This document shows, piece after piece, positions 8,986-17,691 of a stretch of 64,000 nt of DNA; the stretch's first letter is position 1, and every line of letters begins with the position of its first letter. A program made the translations under genes and the position numbers. This stretch comes from GCA-2401735 sp051252095 (lineage in GTDB: Bacteria > Pseudomonadota > Gammaproteobacteria > Burkholderiales > Methylophilaceae). The DNA lies in NCBI GenBank assembly GCA_051252095.1, contig JBPOFK010000012.1, positions 1-64,000 of the forward strand. Reading direction: 5' to 3'. The notes below the pieces were generated by a model. That model had not been told where the DNA came from. It did not search any database and saw only the letters and a list, made by a program, of their open reading frames with translations.

Positions 8986-9001
8986 TCACATGCAAATGTG
9001 A
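8986..9001. promoter_or_regulatory. Perfect inverted repeat upstream of xoxF (candidate operator)
   Basis: TCACAT and ATGTGA flank GCAA, a perfect 6-base dyad with a 4-base spacer. It lies 122-138 bases before the xoxF ATG. The arms are in the opposite order to a CRP box (TGTGA then TCACA), so CRP is not supported. Confidence 0.42.
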
Positions 9002-9123
9002 ACAAAAAGTTTTTTTAAGTCTGCGGTAATTAGTATATAGGTTTAAGCCTTTTTACTAAAGAAGCGTAAAGATTTAAGAATGCTTATATTTAAAACCCTT
9101 AGTAATTAACTTTGGAGATCAAC

Positions 9124-10998
9124 ATGCAAGTAAATAAAATTAAGCTAGCTTTAGGCTTAGTAGCAGCATCAATGGCAATGCCAATGGTTGCATCAGCTGC
9201 TGCAGACCAAGAAGCGGCAATGAAAGATGCTAACAACTGGGCTCACCCACGCGGACAGCACAATAACCAAGGCTATAGTACTCTAGCGCAAATTAATAAA
9301 GGTAATGTAAAAAACCTTAAAGCTGCTTGGACTTTCGCTACTGGTGTTAACCGTGGTCATGAAGGTTCACCTGTTGTTGTTGGCAACATGATGTATGTAC
9401 ATACAGCATTCCCTAATAACGTATACGCACTTGACTTAAACGATAATCAAAAAATCGTATGGTCATACTTCCCAAAACAAGACCCTAGCGTACAAGCAGT
9501 TCTTTGCTGCGATAACGTTAACCGTGGTCTAGGTTATGGCGATGGCAAAATTTACCTACAACAAAACGATGGCAACTTAGTTGCTTTAGATGCAAAAACA
9601 GGTAAAAAAGAGTGGTCAACACTAGTAAATGATCCTAAAGTTGGCGCTACAAACACTAACGCACCACACGTGATCAAAGACAAAATCTTGACAGGTTGTT
9701 CTGGTGCTGAGTTTGGCGTACGTTGCTTTATGGCAGCATACAATGCTAAAGATGGTTCATTAGCATGGAAAGCTTACTCAACTGGTCCTGATTCAGAAGT
9801 ATTAATCGGCGAAGGCTTCAACTCTGCTAACCCACAATACAGTGCTTTGTCAGTATACAAAGACATCAACGGTGGTAACACAGAAGGTGGTTCTTTTGAA
9901 GCACTTAAAGAAGGCGAAATCAAAATTGGTGAAAAAGACCTAGGTGTTCGTACATGGTTAAAACCACAAGCAGTTAAAGATGGTTGGCAACATGGTGGCG
10001 GCTCTACATGGGGCTGGTGGCCATATGATGCACGTACAAACCTAGTGTACTACGGTACAGGTAACCCATCTGTATGGAACCCAGACGTACGCCCAGGTGA
10101 TAACAAATGGTCAATGACTATCTTTGCACGTGATTTAGACACTGGTATGGCTAAATGGGGCTATCAAATGACTCCACATGATGAGTGGGATTATGATGGT
10201 GTTAACGAAGTGATCCTATTTGACAAAGGTGGTAAAACATATGCATGGCATCATGACCGTAACGGTTTTGCATACACTTTCGAAGCAGGCAATGGTACAT
10301 TAGTTGCAGCTGAGAAAGTGCATCCATTTGTTAACTGGGCAACACATGTTGACATGAAAACTGGTATACCAGCAAAACTGGCGGCAGCTTCAACTCACCA
10401 AGACTACAACGCTAAAGGCATCTGCCCAGCTGCGTTAGGTACTAAAGATCAGCAGCCTGCTGCTTACTCACCTAAAACTGGTCTTGTTTATTCTCCACTA
10501 AACCACGTATGTATGACATACGAGCCAGTTGAGTCTAAATATGTTGCTGGTCAACCATGGGTTGGTGCTACATTAACTATGTTCCCAGGTCCTGACGGTG
10601 TGATGGGTGGCTTTGCTGCTTACAACCCAATGACTAACAAAAAAGTATGGTACAACAAAGAGAAATTCTCAGCTTGGGGTGGTGCTTTAACAACTGCTTC
10701 AAACCTAGTATTCTACGGTACTTTAGATCGTTGGTTTAAAGCATTGGATGCAACATCAGGTAAAGAGTTATGGAAATTCCAAGTTGGTTCTGGTGTGATT
10801 GGTAATGCATTCACATACGGTCATAAAGGTAAACAATACGTTGGCGTGCTATCAGGTATCGGTGGCTGGGCTGGTGTTGCGATGAACCTTGGTTTGACTA
10901 ACTCAACAGACGCACTTGGTGCTGCTGGTGGTTATGCTGAACTAGTGAAATACAACGCTGCTCCTGGTGGCGGTGCATTATCAGTATTTAGCCTATAA
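9124..10998 (+). CDS. xoxF: Lanthanide-dependent PQQ methanol dehydrogenase XoxF
   Basis: Periplasmic quinoprotein oxidising methanol to formaldehyde or formate with electrons going to cytochrome c. The 624-residue product has a signal peptide (cleavage near ASA-A, about residue 26) and the eight-bladed PQQ propeller. Vicinal Cys128-Cys129 (LCCDN) is the disulfide next to PQQ. WDYDG gives catalytic Asp356 plus Asp358; the second Asp is the mark of lanthanide-type XoxF, where calcium MxaF has a small residue. The ATG at 9124 is chosen because GGAG lies 7 bases upstream; a TTG 12 bases earlier overlaps that ribosome site. Codon use is noticeably more uniform than in neighbours, fitting very high expression. 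Followed by a strong terminator, then xoxJ and cytochromes c. Confidence 0.97.
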   Translation: MQVNKIKLALGLVAASMAMPMVASAAADQEAAMKDANNWAHPRGQHNNQGYSTLAQINKGNVKNLKAAWTFATGVNRGHEGSPVVVGNMMYVHTAFPNNVYALDLNDNQKIVWSYFPKQDPSVQAVLCCDNVNRGLGYGDGKIYLQQNDGNLVALDAKTGKKEWSTLVNDPKVGATNTNAPHVIKDKILTGCSGAEFGVRCFMAAYNAKDGSLAWKAYSTGPDSEVLIGEGFNSANPQYSALSVYKDINGGNTEGGSFEALKEGEIKIGEKDLGVRTWLKPQAVKDGWQHGGGSTWGWWPYDARTNLVYYGTGNPSVWNPDVRPGDNKWSMTIFARDLDTGMAKWGYQMTPHDEWDYDGVNEVILFDKGGKTYAWHHDRNGFAYTFEAGNGTLVAAEKVHPFVNWATHVDMKTGIPAKLAAASTHQDYNAKGICPAALGTKDQQPAAYSPKTGLVYSPLNHVCMTYEPVESKYVAGQPWVGATLTMFPGPDGVMGGFAAYNPMTNKKVWYNKEKFSAWGGALTTASNLVFYGTLDRWFKALDATSGKELWKFQVGSGVIGNAFTYGHKGKQYVGVLSGIGGWAGVAMNLGLTNSTDALGAAGGYAELVKYNAAPGGGALSVFSL

Positions 10999-11045
10999 TT
11001 TAGTTTTTACTAAGTTTTAGCTAAATTAGTTTAGTAATGCTTAAG

Positions 11046-11075
11046 AACACCCCGCCTCGGCGGGGTGTTTGTTTA
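11046..11075 (+). terminator. Rho-independent terminator after xoxF
   Basis: A GC-rich perfect hairpin: AACACCCCGCC (11046-11056) pairs with GGCGGGGTGTT (11059-11069), then a T-rich tail. It lies 48 bases past the xoxF stop, so most transcripts should end before xoxJ, letting xoxF be made in excess. Confidence 0.92.
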
Positions 11076-11106
11076 TCTGAAAGCGATAAAAGTAATATAT
11101 ACAGAT

Positions 11107-11230
11107 TGGTATACACTAATGTCTGAATTGGTTACAATTTCACTATGAGATTTAATGGTTTTAACTAAATCAAGAACTTTCGTAGCTATATATACTCTAT
11201 GGTATACATAATGTATAAACATGTCTGAAT
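11107..11230 (+). promoter_or_regulatory. Duplicated two-part motif upstream of xoxJ
   Basis: TGGTATACA occurs at 11107-11115 and 11200-11208, each followed by ATGTCTGAAT at 11119-11128 and 11221-11230. The gap between the two parts is larger by 9 bases in the second copy. GTATAC is itself palindromic. The second copy ends 21 bases before the xoxJ ATG. Possible operator or promoter duplication; no regulator is recognised. Confidence 0.4.
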
Positions 11231-11251
11231 CATAAAAAAAGGAATTCGAAA

Positions 11252-12172
11252 ATGTTAAAACAAGTCCAAAAAATTGGCTTAATTGCAAGTTTTTTATTTG
11301 CAACAAATGTATCAATGGCAGCTGCTATTGATGAAATCCCTCCTCTCAATCCAGATGAAGGTAGACCAGGCGAGCAAGCGCGTGTTCCAACACTAGAAGA
11401 ATTCCGAGTGTGTACTGATCCAGATAACTTACCATTTTCAAACAATAAGCAAGAAGGATTTGAAGATAAAATTGCTGCGGTATTAGCAGAAGATTTAAAA
11501 CTACCACTATCATTCATGTATGCTTTTAACCGTTTTGGATTTTTAAGAAATACGATTAAAGCAAGACGCTGCGATATTATTATGGGAGTACCGCCAGATT
11601 ATGATCCTTTACTAACCTCAAAACCCTATTACCGCACAGGGCATGTGTTTGTATGGCGCAAAGATAGTGGCTATGACATCACTGGCTGGGATTCCCAAGA
11701 CCTCAAAAAAGGCTTAGTAGGAACAACAGATAAGTCACCAACAACAGTGCCACTTAATGATAATGGCATTATTGGGAATGCAAAACCTTATCGTATACAG
11801 CGTGATTTAAATAAAAAACCTAGCGAAATGATTGATGACTTGGCTAAAGGTGAGATTGACGTTGCTGTTGCTTGGGGGCCAATAGGTGGCTACTTTGCTA
11901 AACAGTCAGAGGTGCCAATGGTTGTAAGGTTAGCGCCAGAATATGAAAAACAAAACGCGCGAGGCAAAACCTATTGGAATATCTCAATAGGGGTGCGTCA
12001 TGGTGATAAAGAGCGACTCAAAATGATTCAAGGCGCACTAGACCGTAATGAAGATAAGATCATGAAAATATTGGCAGATTATGGTGTATTGACCGTGCCG
12101 GTTGTCGAAGGAGATAACATCATGAAAACATTCAAAGAGAATAAAAGACAACACCAAAAGAACGGTGACTAA
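11252..12172 (+). CDS. xoxJ: Periplasmic solute-binding-like protein XoxJ
   Basis: Partner protein of XoxF, homologous to MxaJ, with the type II periplasmic binding fold; thought to help activate or mature the dehydrogenase. The 306 residues begin with a signal peptide ending near SMA-AAI (about residue 24). FRVCTDPDNLPFSN near residue 50 is the opening strand typical of MxaJ/XoxJ, and the C-terminal half has the second lobe (IDVAVAWGPIGGYFA). AAGGAA precedes the ATG by 8 bases. It follows xoxF after a terminator, with its own 176-base leader bearing a duplicated motif, so it probably has its own promoter. Confidence 0.9.
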   Translation: MLKQVQKIGLIASFLFATNVSMAAAIDEIPPLNPDEGRPGEQARVPTLEEFRVCTDPDNLPFSNNKQEGFEDKIAAVLAEDLKLPLSFMYAFNRFGFLRNTIKARRCDIIMGVPPDYDPLLTSKPYYRTGHVFVWRKDSGYDITGWDSQDLKKGLVGTTDKSPTTVPLNDNGIIGNAKPYRIQRDLNKKPSEMIDDLAKGEIDVAVAWGPIGGYFAKQSEVPMVVRLAPEYEKQNARGKTYWNISIGVRHGDKERLKMIQGALDRNEDKIMKILADYGVLTVPVVEGDNIMKTFKENKRQHQKNGD

Positions 12173-12324
12173 GTGACAAAACTTAGGTAGAATAGCGGAC
12201 TTATTTGAGTCAAGCAAAATCAAAAGTTCTGTCAACCAAATAATTAATTGTTCGTTAAATGACTGTACGTTTAGTTATAAAAGTAACGTCGTTCATTTTT
12301 GTTAAGTAGATACAGGGAGATCAC

Positions 12325-12894
12325 ATGTTAGGTAACAAAACATTGAAGTCAACTTTAGTGGGTGGCTTATTAACAATTGCAGGTTTGGCATTTTCATTTC
12401 AGGCTAGTGCTGCTTGCGATTTAGTTTCAACAGTTGATGGGAAACCATTAAATATTAAAGTAACACCAGAGGATTCAGAAGCAGCAAAAACGTTTCTTGA
12501 AACTTGCAAAAATCCATACAATGAAATTTTTGCTAAGGATCCTAAAGCACTTAAAAAATTAGGTAGACGTGCTTATAACTATAACAATTGTACTGGTTGT
12601 CATGGTGGTAAATTAGAAGGTGTGATGGCACCAGGTTTGAGAAAGCAACCAGAAGGCGGTCAAAGCCAATGGGATAACCAATGGGTCTATCCAAAAAATG
12701 CAACAGACAAAGGTATGTTTGAAACGATTGCTGGCGGTACACCTGGTAAATCTGCAAAAGGTACAATGTTTGTATGGCATAAACAATTGCCAGGCCATAC
12801 CGGTGATGGCTTGACGACAGATGAGATCTTGCAAGCAATTGCTTATATCCGCACCTATTATGCAGGGACTGATGGTAAAACTTGGTTAAAATAA
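12325..12894 (+). CDS. xoxG: Soluble periplasmic cytochrome c, XoxG-type electron acceptor
   Basis: Predicted physiological electron acceptor of XoxF (cytochrome cL type). The 189-residue precursor has a Sec signal peptide with cleavage near ASA-A (residue 29-30). One c-type haem site is present: Cys89, Cys92, His93 in NCTGCHGG. The C-terminal TTDEILQAIAYIRT helix is typical of class I cytochromes; the sixth ligand is probably a Met in the GTMFVWH region, not proven. AGGGAGA lies just before the ATG. It is related along its whole length to the next gene product. A 152-base gap separates it from xoxJ. Confidence 0.88.
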   Translation: MLGNKTLKSTLVGGLLTIAGLAFSFQASAACDLVSTVDGKPLNIKVTPEDSEAAKTFLETCKNPYNEIFAKDPKALKKLGRRAYNYNNCTGCHGGKLEGVMAPGLRKQPEGGQSQWDNQWVYPKNATDKGMFETIAGGTPGKSAKGTMFVWHKQLPGHTGDGLTTDEILQAIAYIRTYYAGTDGKTWLK

Positions 12895-12915
12895 ATTAGC
12901 ATAAGTGATTTATCG

Positions 12916-12948
12916 AAAACGGCTACACATTGTGTAGCCGTTTTTTTT
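12916..12948 (+). terminator. Rho-independent terminator after xoxG
   Basis: AAAACGGCTACAC pairs with GTGTAGCCGTTTT around a short loop and runs into eight T residues at 12941-12948. It ends the xoxG transcript before the second cytochrome gene. Confidence 0.93.
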
Positions 12949-13042
12949 GATAAAATCTAAATAACAGGTAAACTAACGAATGATTAACATACGTGTAAAT
13001 TGGTCAGTAATGCTAAGCAAAAACAACTTTAGGAGTTAGGGA

Positions 13043-13588
13043 ATGAAAGAAGTGAAAATAAGCGTTGTGCTATTAGTGCTTGTGGCATCGTTAAGTGCTT
13101 GTGGGAATAATGAGCCAGCGGCAGAAGGTAATACAGAAAGTCAGTCTGCAGTAGCTGCAGTCGATAATACAAAAGCGATTTCTTTTGTGAGTACTCAGGA
13201 CAGCAAACCAATTGAAATTGATCATGCGTTCTTTGATACGGCAGCAGCTAAGGAGTTTCTGACAACAGGAAAAAACCCTTACATTGGCGATGAAGAAGCG
13301 ATAGCAAAAGGAAAGAAAATTTTTGGCTTATACTCTTGTACGCAATGTCACGGACCAACAGCACAAGGTCAAGTAGGGCCTGGTTTGGTTGGACCAACAT
13401 TTAAATATCCAAAAAATGCTACAAATAAAGGGATGTTTGAAACAATATGGCATGGCACTAATGGCGGTATGGGTGGTAAAGGCAAAGGCATTATGACGCC
13501 AACCGATGGAATGACGCCAGATGAAGTGTTAAAAACGATTGCGTGGATTAGAACGCAAGGGTCTGAAGGTTTAACAGGTAACGAGTAG
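13043..13588 (+). CDS. Lipoprotein cytochrome c, paralogue of XoxG
   Basis: A 181-residue c-type cytochrome predicted to be lipid-anchored: signal peptide with lipobox LSAC, Cys20 being the lipidated residue, followed by a low-complexity Ala/Glu/Ser linker (about 22-45). Haem site Cys99, Cys102, His103 in SCTQCHGP. It matches XoxG through the mature region: STxDxKPxxI, AAxxFLxTxKNPY, YPKNAT(D/N)KGMFETI and a final DEVLKTIAWIRT. AGGAG is 9 bases before the ATG. As a membrane-held acceptor it could relay electrons from XoxG to the terminal oxidase; that role is inference. It lies between the xoxG terminator and ndh. Confidence 0.87.
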   Translation: MKEVKISVVLLVLVASLSACGNNEPAAEGNTESQSAVAAVDNTKAISFVSTQDSKPIEIDHAFFDTAAAKEFLTTGKNPYIGDEEAIAKGKKIFGLYSCTQCHGPTAQGQVGPGLVGPTFKYPKNATNKGMFETIWHGTNGGMGGKGKGIMTPTDGMTPDEVLKTIAWIRTQGSEGLTGNE

Positions 13589-13682
13589 TTAACTTTTTAA
13601 CGATACGCGCTTACATAACAGAATGTTTGTGAGCGCGTTTTTGGTTCATGTTCACAAAGTAATACAAATAGAATAAATACTT

Positions 13683-15005
13683 ATGACAGCAGATAAATTA
13701 CATCAAATCGTAATTGTAGGGGGAGGCGCAGGCGGGTTAGAGCTTGCAACGCGGTTGGGCGGTTGCTTAGGAAAGAAGAAAAAAGCTGCCATCACGCTCA
13801 TTGATTGTAGCAAAACACATGTTTGGAAGCCGCTACTTCATGAAATTGCTGCAGGGAGTATGGATCCTGAAAAACATGAACTTAACTACTTAGCACAAGC
13901 ACATTGGCATCACTTTAAATTTCGCTTAGGGCGAATGAATGGGTTAGACAGGCAAAATAAGCAGGTTTTGTTAGCGCCGTACCATGATGAAGATGGATTT
14001 GAAGTTATTCCTGCTAGAGGCATTTCATATGATACTTTAGTGATTGCTATTGGTAGCACAACGAATGATTTTGGCGTAAAAGGGGCTTTGGAGTATTCCA
14101 TAGCATTAGATACACAAGATCAAGCAGAACGGTTTCATCGAAAGTTGCATAACGCATTGGTGCGTGCACAAACGCAAGCATCACCCATTAAAGAAGGACA
14201 GTTAGATGTTGCCATTGTAGGGGCCGGCGCTACTGGCGTTGAATTAGCTGCTGAGCTACATAATACGACACGTGAGTTAGCCGCTTATGGTCTTGATAAT
14301 GTTGATCCAGAAAGAGATATTAAGATTTCGATTATCGAAGCCAGTCAGCAACTACTACCAGCCTTACCACCAAAGCTAGCCTCTTCTGTTGAGTTGGAGC
14401 TAAGAAAACTAGGTGTACAGATCAATACAGGAGAGCGTGTCACAGAGGTGGCTGAGAATGGAGTACACACGCATAGTGGTCGATTTATACCCGCCGCATT
14501 AGTTGTATGGGCTGCGGGAATTAAGGCGCCAGATTTCCTTAAAAATATAGCAGGTTTAGAGACCAATAGCATTAATCAGCTGCTGGTTGAAGCGACCTTA
14601 CAAACAACGCTTGATGAGGATATTTTTGCATTTGGTGATTGTGCTGCATGCCCATGGGAAGGCCACACGGCCAATGTGCCACCACGTGCGCAAGCGGCCC
14701 ATCAGCAAGCTTCTATGCTCATTAAAACGATGAAAAGCCGTGTGGCTGGTAAGAGTAAGCTACCAATTTATAAATATAGAGATTATGGCTCGTTGGTTAA
14801 TTTGGGACGTTACTCGACAGTCGGTAGTTTGATGGGGGCAATTTCGGGCAGTTCTATGTATATAGAAGGCTTGATTGCCCGGTTGATGTATCGATCACTC
14901 TACCAAATGCATTTAATTGCATTACATGGTTTTTTCTCAGTGGCATTACAGTCTTTAGGACGTTTTATATCTAGAAGAACGGAACCACAGGTTAAATTAC
15001 ATTAG
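13683..15005 (+). CDS. ndh: Type II NADH dehydrogenase (non-proton-pumping)
   Basis: Peripheral membrane flavoprotein passing electrons from NADH to quinone without proton pumping. The 440 residues contain two Rossmann motifs: IVIVGGGAGGLELA (FAD, about residue 9) and VAIVGAGATGVELAAEL (NADH, about residue 177), plus the FAD motif EDIFAFGDCAACP near 315. The C-terminal region with hydrophobic and basic stretches (about 375-435) should bind the membrane. No clear Shine-Dalgarno precedes the ATG. It follows the cytochrome lipoprotein by 94 bases and could recycle NADH produced by formate dehydrogenase. Confidence 0.92.
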   Translation: MTADKLHQIVIVGGGAGGLELATRLGGCLGKKKKAAITLIDCSKTHVWKPLLHEIAAGSMDPEKHELNYLAQAHWHHFKFRLGRMNGLDRQNKQVLLAPYHDEDGFEVIPARGISYDTLVIAIGSTTNDFGVKGALEYSIALDTQDQAERFHRKLHNALVRAQTQASPIKEGQLDVAIVGAGATGVELAAELHNTTRELAAYGLDNVDPERDIKISIIEASQQLLPALPPKLASSVELELRKLGVQINTGERVTEVAENGVHTHSGRFIPAALVVWAAGIKAPDFLKNIAGLETNSINQLLVEATLQTTLDEDIFAFGDCAACPWEGHTANVPPRAQAAHQQASMLIKTMKSRVAGKSKLPIYKYRDYGSLVNLGRYSTVGSLMGAISGSSMYIEGLIARLMYRSLYQMHLIALHGFFSVALQSLGRFISRRTEPQVKLH

Positions 15006-15026
15006 CGCTATCACCACTCAGCGCTA
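15003..15026. terminator. Possible hairpin between convergent ndh and lplT
   Basis: TAGCGCT and AGCGCTA flank a 10-base loop at the ndh stop. There is no T run on either side, so it is a weak candidate for a shared terminator. Confidence 0.3.
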
Positions 15027-15043
15027 TTTATCTTTAGGCGATA

Positions 15044-16225
15044 TTATTTCACCCTGATGTTGCGATAGGCGCGGTTAATAATGCTCATACTCACGATTAT
15101 GAATATGCCAAAAGCAGCTGTGATGGTGTTAATTGAAATGTTTGCTTTCACCATGAGCAGGTAGAGGCCAAGCATTAACAAAATCCCAATATGTTCATTG
15201 AAGTTTTGTACAGCAATTGAGTGGCCTGCACCAATAAGTAGGTGCCCCCGATGTTGTAGTAACGCATTAAGCGGCACCACAAAAAAGCCACTTAATGCAC
15301 CAATGATGAAGAGTAATATGCCCGCTAGTGCCCAGTGAGTAATAAACACCATGGTTGTTACCAAAGCGCCCATAACGATGCCTGCAGGCAGTACTTTGAT
15401 TGATTTTTCTAGCGTAATATAACGAGAGGCGAGCACAGAGCCGACCGCAATTCCGACAGCTACCATAGCAATCAGTTGAGTTGATTGTTCAATTGTGAAG
15501 TTTAAAATGATGGCAGCCCATGTTAAGACGACAAGTCTTAGTGTGGCACCAGCACCCCAGAACAGTGTTGTTACTGCTAAAGAGACTTGTCCTAGTGGGT
15601 CTTTCCATAACGTTAGAAAGGCATGTAGAAAATCTCTCATAATATAAAAAAGTGATTTTTGTTCTGGCTTATGATCTATGGGTAATTTGGGGATGTAATA
15701 GTTAAATATAGCTGCAGCCAGATAAAGTGCACCTATAATCCAGACTGCGGTTTGAAGGTTATTTGAGGCTAGATAGCCACCTACTATCGCACCAAAAATA
15801 ATGGCAGCCACAGTAGAACCTTCCATCCAGCCATTTGCTTTGACCAGCAGCCTGCTAGGCAGTAGCTCGGTTAAGATGCCGTACTTAGCTGGTGAGTATG
15901 CAGCAGCACCAATGCCTACAATGCCATATGCATATAATGGTTGCATACCCAAAATCATAGCGCCGCAACCAACGACTTTAATCAGGTTAGAAAAGAACAT
16001 TACGCTTCCTTTAGGGAAAGCATCAGCGATTGATCCAACAAAAGGGGCTAATAAGATGTATGAGATAACAAAAAATTGTTGCAGCAACGGGATATGCCAT
16101 TCAGGAGCACTAATTGAGGCAAGAAGCGCTATGGCAGCAAAGAGCAATGCATTGTCAGCAAGTGCAGATAAAAACTGAGCAATTAGGATAATGTAAAACT
16201 TCCTAGCCATTTTACGAGATTGCAT
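15044..16225 (-). CDS. lplT: LplT-like MFS transporter (lysophospholipid)
   Basis: A 393-residue major-facilitator protein with about 11-12 membrane segments. FLSALADNALLFAAIALL near the N-terminus and the SIADAFPKG loop are characteristic of LplT, which flips lysophospholipids across the inner membrane. In many bacteria LplT works with the acyltransferase Aas, which is not seen nearby. The start may be the first ATG or the ATG six codons on (MARKFYI). It converges on ndh and lies downstream of the PhoH-type gene (40-base gap). A generic drug or metabolite MFS carrier is the alternative. Confidence 0.8.
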   Translation of the reverse strand: MQSRKMARKFYIILIAQFLSALADNALLFAAIALLASISAPEWHIPLLQQFFVISYILLAPFVGSIADAFPKGSVMFFSNLIKVVGCGAMILGMQPLYAYGIVGIGAAAYSPAKYGILTELLPSRLLVKANGWMEGSTVAAIIFGAIVGGYLASNNLQTAVWIIGALYLAAAIFNYYIPKLPIDHKPEQKSLFYIMRDFLHAFLTLWKDPLGQVSLAVTTLFWGAGATLRLVVLTWAAIILNFTIEQSTQLIAMVAVGIAVGSVLASRYITLEKSIKVLPAGIVMGALVTTMVFITHWALAGILLFIIGALSGFFVVPLNALLQHRGHLLIGAGHSIAVQNFNEHIGILLMLGLYLLMVKANISINTITAAFGIFIIVSMSIINRAYRNIRVK

Positions 16226-16265
16226 GCTTTGGAAGTCTCATTATGAATTGTTCATCACAGTTGTT

Positions 16266-17663
16266 TTACAGTGCTTCTGCAGCAAAATCTGCTAGTCGTG
16301 ACCGCTCACCACGTATTAATGTCATATGCCCATTGTGAGCCCAGCCTTTAAATCTATCTACTACGTAAGTTAAACCAGAACTGCCTTCTGTCAGATAGGG
16401 TGTATCAATTTGTTCAATATTGCCTAGACAGACAACTTTTGTACCAGGGCCTGCTCTCGTAATCAGCGTTTTCATTTGCTTAGGCGTTAAGTTTTGCGCT
16501 TCATCAATGATGAGAAACTTATGCAAGAAGGTTCTGCCTCGCATAAAATTTAACGACTTGACTTTGATGCGTGTGCGTATTAAATCTTGCGTAGCTGCGC
16601 GACCCCATTCACCGGCTTCCTCATCGGTCTTGTTGAGCACATCTAGATTGTCTTCTAATGCGCCCATCCATGGGGCCATTTTCTCTTCTTCAGTGCCTGG
16701 CAAAAAGCCAATGTCTTCACCTACGGGGACGGTAACACGTGTCATGATGATTTCTGAATAGAGTTTTTTATCCAAAGTTTGTGTCAATGCTGCTGCAAGT
16801 GTAAGGAGTGTCTTGCCTGTGCCAGCTTGACCTAATAAGGTAACAAAATCTACTTGTGGGTCCATGAGTAAATTTAGCGCAAAATTTTGTTCACGGTTGC
16901 GAGCCGTAATCCCCCAGACATTATGTTTTGGCTGGGCATGGTCTTGAATCACTTCTAATACGGCGCTATTGTCTTCAATCTTACGCACAATGGCATGAAA
17001 TGGCTTTTCATAATCATAATAGACAAACTCATTGATAATAAAACTGCTGACTAAAGGACCTGTGATCCGATAGAACATATTGCCAGACTCCTGCCATGAC
17101 TCCATGTCTTTACTATGATTTTCCCAAAAATCCTGTGGTAGCTCCTTGCAGCCGCTGTAAAGCAAGTCTGTATCTTCAAGAACTTTGTCATTGAAATAGT
17201 CTTCCGCTGCCAGACCCATTGCCCTAGCTTTAATGCGGATATTAATATCCTTACTAACCAAGACAACTTCACGATCAGTGTGAAAATTATGTAAATTTAG
17301 TACTACACTAATAATTTGGTTGTCAGCTTTATTCCCCGCTAAGCCAGGCAAATCTGCCGTAACTTGACTGGTTTGCAAAAATAGTTTGCCTGTAACGTGT
17401 TTGTTACCTTGAATGGCTAAGGGGCAGCCTTGTTCCAAATTGACTAAGTCAGCCCCGACAATTTCCTCTAAATAACGACTGGCCTGTCTAGCATTTCGAG
17501 CAACTTCAGTTAAGCCTTTTTTGTTGTTATCTAACTCTTCGAGCGTCACCATCGGCAAAAAGATATCATGTTCTTCAAATCTGAATAATGATGAGGGGTC
17601 GTGCATTAATACATTGGTATCTAATACAAAAAGCTTGGGTCTGGATGGGTTCTTTTTTACCAT
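16266..17663 (-). CDS. PIN-PhoH fusion ATPase (PhoH2/YlaK type)
   Basis: A 465-residue fusion of an N-terminal PIN ribonuclease domain (about 10-150; acidic FVLDTNVLMHDP and a later DNQIISV) and a C-terminal PhoH P-loop ATPase (about 240-460) with Walker A LGQAGTGKT and Walker B FLIIDEAQN. Proteins of this build have been described as RNA helicase/ribonucleases. It sits 28 bases downstream of bcp on the same strand. Co-transcription is possible but no shared function is evident. Confidence 0.9.
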   Translation of the reverse strand: MVKKNPSRPKLFVLDTNVLMHDPSSLFRFEEHDIFLPMVTLEELDNNKKGLTEVARNARQASRYLEEIVGADLVNLEQGCPLAIQGNKHVTGKLFLQTSQVTADLPGLAGNKADNQIISVVLNLHNFHTDREVVLVSKDINIRIKARAMGLAAEDYFNDKVLEDTDLLYSGCKELPQDFWENHSKDMESWQESGNMFYRITGPLVSSFIINEFVYYDYEKPFHAIVRKIEDNSAVLEVIQDHAQPKHNVWGITARNREQNFALNLLMDPQVDFVTLLGQAGTGKTLLTLAAALTQTLDKKLYSEIIMTRVTVPVGEDIGFLPGTEEEKMAPWMGALEDNLDVLNKTDEEAGEWGRAATQDLIRTRIKVKSLNFMRGRTFLHKFLIIDEAQNLTPKQMKTLITRAGPGTKVVCLGNIEQIDTPYLTEGSSGLTYVVDRFKGWAHNGHMTLIRGERSRLADFAAEAL

Positions 17664-17691
17664 GAGTCTTCTTTAATATAGGGGTTGTTGA

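Larger units (their letters stand above)
8846..9123. promoter_or_regulatory. Divergent intergenic region between pip and xoxF
   Basis: 278 AT-rich bases without a gene. It must carry the xoxF promoter and 5' leader. Two dyad elements lie here (8934-8957 and 8986-9001, listed separately). The Shine-Dalgarno TTGGAGATC ends at 9120, just before the xoxF ATG. No reliable -35/-10 pair could be picked by eye. Confidence 0.6.

Noticed and set aside
8986..9001. Considered as a CRP/FNR binding site
   Set aside because: The arms are everted compared with a CRP box (TCACA first, TGTGA second) and the spacing is wrong.
9112..9126. TTG start four codons upstream for xoxF
   Set aside because: It overlaps the GGAG ribosome site and would spoil the signal peptide; the ATG at 9124 is much better.
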